This document shows, one piece after another, positions 6,226 to 8,335 of a stretch of DNA of 8,335 nucleotides; position 1 is the stretch's first letter; each line of letters begins with the position of its first letter. Both the position numbers and the translations under genes were made by a program. The notes below the pieces were generated by a model. The model was not told where the DNA came from, made no database searches, and saw only the letters and a list, made by a program, of their open reading frames with translations. The DNA is from Acidimicrobiaceae bacterium (GTDB taxonomy: Bacteria; Actinomycetota; Acidimicrobiia; Acidimicrobiales; MedAcidi-G1), in assembly GCA_002714485.1 (NCBI GenBank), contig PAXM01000050.1, positions 25,114-33,448 on the forward strand. Direction: 5' to 3'.

Positions 6226-7431
6226 CTAGGGACGGGTGAAGGCGGGGCTAAAGGCGCCCTTCGGCACCTCGTCCAGGGGCGTGGCGACCTCGTCGACTGA
6301 CGGGCCGATGCGCTCGGCCAAGGGAACCAAAGCGTCCAGGTCGATGCGGTAGACCTTCGAAGCGTTCTCGGCGAAGATCTTCCGCAGATCAGCCTCGTCC
6401 CAACTACTGAACGACCGACGAAGGTGCTCCCGGTTGTGGGGAAATGTGCTCTCATTGTGGGGATAGTCGCTCCCCCACAAAGTCCGGTCGATACCGATGG
6501 TCTTCATGGCCTCGGCCTCCGACGGGCTGGGGAAGCTGGCCCCGATCCATACGTTGCGGGCGAAGTAGCTGCTCGGCTTGTCGGGCAGCACCAGCTCGGC
6601 GGGGAAGCCCAACTCACCGACCCTGCCGGACGACATCTGAGCGTGATAGCCGTCCATGCGGCGCAGATCCTCGATAACCCAGCCCACGCCCTGCTCGGTC
6701 ATGACGTAGCGCAACTCCGGGAACCTGTCGAACACGCCCGACATGATGAGATGGGACAGGTTGCGGTGGGCGAAGAACGGCACCTCCAGCAGGTACATCA
6801 GGGTTGCAGCCGGAGCGTCACCGTAGTTGGGGTTGCCCGACCCACCGTGCTGGGTGATGGTCAGGTCTAGGTCTCGGCACGCCGCCCACAAGCGGTCGTA
6901 AGCCGGGTGGTACAACCCGAGCATGCCCGAGTCCGGCGGTACAGCTGGGAGCATGAAGCTGGAGTGGCCGTTGGCGGCCGCCAATTCCAGGTCGGCAATG
7001 GTGTCATCCAGATCGTTAAGGAACACCTGGGGCAGGCCGCAACGCCGCTGCGGGTAGGCGGCACAGAAGTCGGCAAGCCACCGGTTGTGGGTGCGGATCC
7101 CCTCGAGGCGTCTCTCGTATTCGGCCCGGTCGGTGGCCGGGTAGGTGATGAGCGCTCCGGTCGGGAAGAACGGTGGCACGGTGTTGGGGAAGACGATCTC
7201 AGCGGCCACACCCTCGGCGTCCAGATCGCCATTGCGCCGTTCGTCATCCCAGTTGCGGGAGCGACCGTCGTCCTGCAGGTCGCGAAACGGGTTGGAATAG
7301 GCGCCCCGCCACTCGGCGAACGCCTCGCGGTACGAAGGGGAGAGGTACTCCTCGTAAGCCTTCATGTTGCCGCCGGCATGGCAGTCCGACGAGATCAGGG
7401 TGTACGGGGTGGATCTACCGGTAGAGGTCAT
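6226..7431 (-). CDS. Second amidohydrolase family protein (Amidohydro_2)
   Basis: Starting at ATG 7431 the protein has 401 residues. GGAGAAG (7444-7438) supplies the ribosome binding site, so this start is preferred to the longer open frame beginning at 7521, whose extra 30 residues are not domain-like. Metal and catalytic motifs of the Amidohydro_2 TIM barrel are complete: D16-C-H18 in ISSDCHAGG, H195 in TITQHGGSG, E246 in TEQGVGWVIEDLRRMD, and the canonical GSDYPH with D322 and H325. FPNTVPPFF (81-89) also matches the family. The enzyme should be a cytoplasmic metal-dependent hydrolase or decarboxylase. It shares motifs with the first amidohydrolase but most of the sequence differs, so it is a distant paralogue rather than a recent copy. 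It lies downstream of the Lrp-type gene on the same strand, 135 bp away, with its own candidate -10 at 7461-7456. The substrate is unknown. Confidence 0.92.
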   Translation of the reverse strand: MTSTGRSTPYTLISSDCHAGGNMKAYEEYLSPSYREAFAEWRGAYSNPFRDLQDDGRSRNWDDERRNGDLDAEGVAAEIVFPNTVPPFFPTGALITYPATDRAEYERRLEGIRTHNRWLADFCAAYPQRRCGLPQVFLNDLDDTIADLELAAANGHSSFMLPAVPPDSGMLGLYHPAYDRLWAACRDLDLTITQHGGSGNPNYGDAPAATLMYLLEVPFFAHRNLSHLIMSGVFDRFPELRYVMTEQGVGWVIEDLRRMDGYHAQMSSGRVGELGFPAELVLPDKPSSYFARNVWIGASFPSPSEAEAMKTIGIDRTLWGSDYPHNESTFPHNREHLRRSFSSWDEADLRKIFAENASKVYRIDLDALVPLAERIGPSVDEVATPLDEVPKGAFSPAFTRP

Positions 7432-7437
7432 AGCTGT

Positions 7438-7444
7438 CTTCTCC
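7438..7444 (-). promoter_or_regulatory. Ribosome binding site for the second amidohydrolase gene
   Basis: On the minus strand GGAGAAG lies upstream of ATG 7431, with 9 nt between GGAG and the ATG. It decides the start between 7431 and the in-frame ATG at 7521. Confidence 0.65.
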
Positions 7445-7455
7445 GAGTCACTCGC

Positions 7456-7461
7456 ATCGTA
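7456..7461 (-). promoter_or_regulatory. Candidate -10 box (TACGAT) for the second amidohydrolase gene
   Basis: On the minus strand TACGAT fits TANNNT well. It would start transcription near 7449 and give a short leader of about 18 nt holding the GGAG site. No clear -35 is present. Confidence 0.4.
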
Positions 7462-7462
7462 G

Positions 7463-7570
7463 GGTTGCGGTGGCCACGTTGCCGACTTCACCTTCCTCGT
7501 GGAACTGCTCATCGACGGCATCCAGCAAATTGAGACCGGCCCTGGCGACGCCCGCCTCAGGGATTCCTAG
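7463..7570 (+). pseudogene. Probable 3' relic of a TetR-family regulator gene
   Basis: This plus-strand frame has no usable start and is closed by TAG at 7460-7462 and TAG at 7568-7570. From 7481 it reads as the amphipathic ending FTFLVELLIDGIQQIE followed by a polar tail, the pattern seen at the C-termini of TetR-family regulators (F-x-x-x-L-x-x-L-L-D-G-I/L). About 24 of the 29 codons from 7481 end in G or C, although the stretch lies between genes, which suggests recent coding use. The rest of such a gene would have to lie to the left, where the second amidohydrolase now sits on the other strand, so the 5' part appears lost. Its stop overlaps the convergent Lrp-gene stop in CTAG (7567-7570). 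The fragment is short and the family call rests on pattern only. Confidence 0.45.
7540..7562 (-). terminator. Hairpin just after the Lrp-type gene, possible terminator
   Basis: CCCTG (7540-7544) pairs with CAGGG (7558-7562) and GCG with CGC inside, leaving a 2-nt bulge and a 5-nt loop. On the minus strand it begins 4 nt after the Lrp-type stop. A weak T-rich run (CAATTT) follows about 8 nt later. It lies inside the TetR-like relic, so it may be chance. Confidence 0.25.
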
Positions 7571-8040
7571 AGCGGCACGGCGGTCCGGTCGCAGATCGGC
7601 CGTAGGGCGAAACTCGACACCATCCGCGCCACCCCCGGAAGCTGCGCCAGATGGGTGCGGTGCAGCACCTCATAATCGGCCACGTCCCGCACCACCACGT
7701 GCACCAGATAGTCGAAGTCGCCAGCCATCAGGTGGCAGCTCATGATCTCCGGTCGCTCGCTAACTGCCCGCTCGAATTCCTCCAGCGTCCCCTCGTCCTG
7801 CCCGACCAGGGTGATCTCCACGAACACGTCGGTGCCCAGCCCAATCGCCGAGGGGTCGACGAGGGCCACGTACCGATCAATGGATCCGCCCTCTTCCAGG
7901 CGCCGGACTCGCCGTAGACAGGCCGACGGTGAAAGGTGAACGGCCTCGGCCAGGTCCACGTTGGCCATCCGCCCGTCCTGCTGGAGCAAACGGAGGATGG
8001 CACGATCCACGTGGTCTAGGTCATTCTTCGCTTGGTTCAC
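7567..8040 (-). CDS. Lrp/AsnC family transcriptional regulator (AldR-like by context)
   Basis: A 157-residue protein of typical Lrp/AsnC length. LDHVDRAILRLLQQDGRMANVDLA (split here as 8-18 and 19-31) leads into a winged HTH at about 26-50, with the recognition helix around LSPSACLRRVRRLEE. After a strand-forming hinge (57-62) comes the RAM ligand-binding domain (about 69-145): strand DVFVEITLV, helix around TLEEFERAV, the effector-pocket turn AGDFDYLVHVVV (106-117) and LPGVARMVSSFAL. Such proteins form dimers and octamers and respond to amino acids. The gene is divergent from alanine dehydrogenase, the arrangement of mycobacterial AldR and ald, so control of ald by alanine is the natural inference. 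The start is GTG at 8040; an in-frame TAG two codons upstream excludes longer forms. Upstream TAGGAT could be a leaderless -10 or supply an AGGA ribosome site. Confidence 0.94.
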   Translation of the reverse strand: MNQAKNDLDHVDRAILRLLQQDGRMANVDLAEAVHLSPSACLRRVRRLEEGGSIDRYVALVDPSAIGLGTDVFVEITLVGQDEGTLEEFERAVSERPEIMSCHLMAGDFDYLVHVVVRDVADYEVLHRTHLAQLPGVARMVSSFALRPICDRTAVPL

Positions 8041-8047
8041 GCTCTAA

Positions 8048-8053
8048 ATCCTA
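8048..8053 (-). promoter_or_regulatory. TAGGAT before the Lrp-type gene: -10 box or ribosome site
   Basis: On the minus strand TAGGAT fits TANNNT and ends 7 nt before GTG 8040, suggesting a leaderless mRNA. The AGGA within it is 8 nt from the GTG and could instead act as a Shine-Dalgarno site from a promoter further upstream (for example TATACG at 8078-8073). The sequence alone does not decide. Confidence 0.4.
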
Positions 8054-8059
8054 GTCTTT

Positions 8060-8074
8060 CGCAACTCTATTGCG
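8060..8074. promoter_or_regulatory. 15-bp palindrome between lrp-type gene and ald, candidate Lrp-family operator
   Basis: CGCAACTCTATTGCG has perfect 5-bp arms around a 5-nt A/T-leaning centre. The 15-bp length and imperfectly A/T centre fit Lrp/AsnC-type sites. It sits just upstream of the TAGGAT box of the regulator gene, so it could serve autoregulation. A second CGCAA occurs at 8101-8105, 41 bp away or about four helical turns, with a GCA-TGC partial dyad (8102-8113), as expected for phased binding by an oligomeric regulator. Confidence 0.5.
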
Positions 8075-8169
8075 TATAAGTAACATTTTGGGCTTGATTC
8101 CGCAACCGTATGCCATCACGGTCTGCCTACGTTTTCACCATCGAGAAGTGACGTCCCTACGACCCCGAC

Positions 8170-8174
8170 GGGAG
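8170..8174 (+). promoter_or_regulatory. Ribosome binding site for ald
   Basis: GGGAG lies 7 nt upstream of ATG 8182 and fixes the ald start. Confidence 0.7.
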
Positions 8175-8181
8175 CGCTGCC

Positions 8182-8335
8182 ATGGACATCGGTGTCCCTG
8201 CGGAAACCAAGATCGACGAACACCGCGTCGGCCTCACTCCCAGCGCCGCTGGCGAGCTCGTCAACCGCGGCCACAAGGTCACCGTGGAGACCGGGGCCGG
8301 CGACGGAGCCGGCTTCAGCGATGTCGACTACAAGG
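8182..8335 (+). CDS. ald: Alanine dehydrogenase, N-terminal part (3' partial)
   Basis: Only the first 51 codons are in the window; the frame runs open through the right edge. The visible protein begins MDIGVPAETKIDEHRVGLTP and continues with a GHKVTVETGAG block at about residues 31-41, then AGFSDVDYK. This matches the N-terminus of alanine dehydrogenases, where the pattern is IGVPKE-K-x-x-E-x-RVALTP and VETGAG-x-G-x-G(F). R15 corresponds to the conserved substrate-binding Arg of the family. The enzyme interconverts L-alanine and pyruvate plus ammonia using NAD(H) and acts as a cytoplasmic hexamer. A related family, the N-terminal part of NAD(P) transhydrogenase alpha, looks similar here, but the divergent Lrp-type gene strongly favours ald. 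The start is ATG with GGGAG 7 nt upstream. Confidence 0.9.
   Translation, partial: MDIGVPAETKIDEHRVGLTPSAAGELVNRGHKVTVETGAGDGAGFSDVDYK

Larger units (their letters stand above)
8041..8181. promoter_or_regulatory. Divergent lrp-ald control region
   Basis: This 141-bp gap is visibly more A/T-rich than the rest of the window, especially 8055-8100. It must hold the promoters of both the regulator and ald. For ald, TACGTT at 8128-8133 is one TANNNT candidate; TAACAT at 8081-8086 is another. No -35 stands out in either direction. Confidence 0.6.

Noticed and set aside
7432..7521. Longer N-terminus for the second amidohydrolase from ATG 7521
   Set aside because: The additional 30 residues are polar and not domain-like, the start has no good ribosome site, and ATG 7431 has GGAG at proper spacing right before the catalytic domain.
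6907..7533. 208-codon plus-strand frame opposite the second amidohydrolase
   Set aside because: It covers the conserved N-terminal half of that enzyme in antisense and continues into low-quality Arg-rich sequence; no domain is visible.

Overview
The window looks like ordinary chromosomal DNA from a high-GC actinobacterium. The best guess is an uncultured, probably aquatic, Acidimicrobiia-type lineage. This rests on the strong G/C preference at third codon positions, the GTG starts preceded by TANNNT boxes in leaderless style, an F420-type luciferase-like oxidoreductase, and the Thr/Pro-rich linker of an exported protein. The lineage is an inference; no marker gene is present. I see no tRNA, rRNA, CRISPR array, insertion sequence or phage gene.

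Layout, left to right. (1) 1-2181 (+): a secreted DUF6351 protein of alpha/beta-hydrolase type, cut at its 5' end by the window edge. (2) 3338-2175 (-): an MFS transporter whose stop overlaps that of the DUF6351 gene by 7 bp, tail to tail. (3) 3362-3868 (+): an SRPBCC-fold protein divergent from the MFS gene, with only 23 bp between the two GTG starts. (4) 3913-4836 (+): a luciferase-like, probably F420-dependent oxidoreductase. (5) 4966-6177 (+): a metal-dependent amidohydrolase (Amidohydro_2/ACMSD-like), preceded by a perfect 7-3-7 palindrome between a candidate -10 and the ribosome binding site. (6) 7431-6226 (-): a second, different Amidohydro_2 protein, tail to tail with the first. (7) 7463-7570 (+): an orphan stretch of about 35 codons that reads like the C-terminal end of a TetR-family regulator, probably a gene relic. 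(8) 8040-7567 (-): an Lrp/AsnC-family regulator. (9) 8182-8335 (+): the 5' end of alanine dehydrogenase (ald), divergent from the Lrp gene as in the mycobacterial aldR-ald arrangement.

Functionally, the middle of the window (SRPBCC protein, F420-type oxidoreductase, two amidohydrolase/decarboxylase-type enzymes, MFS transporter) resembles an actinobacterial module for breaking down or modifying small organic molecules. No substrate can be named from the sequence. The right end is an alanine-metabolism locus with its probable regulator. The points most worth a second look are the back-to-back leaderless promoters at 3339-3361, the palindromic operator at 4931-4947, the apparent TetR relic at 7463-7570, and the palindrome in the lrp-ald intergenic region. 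I found no convincing sign of a wholly new biological system.
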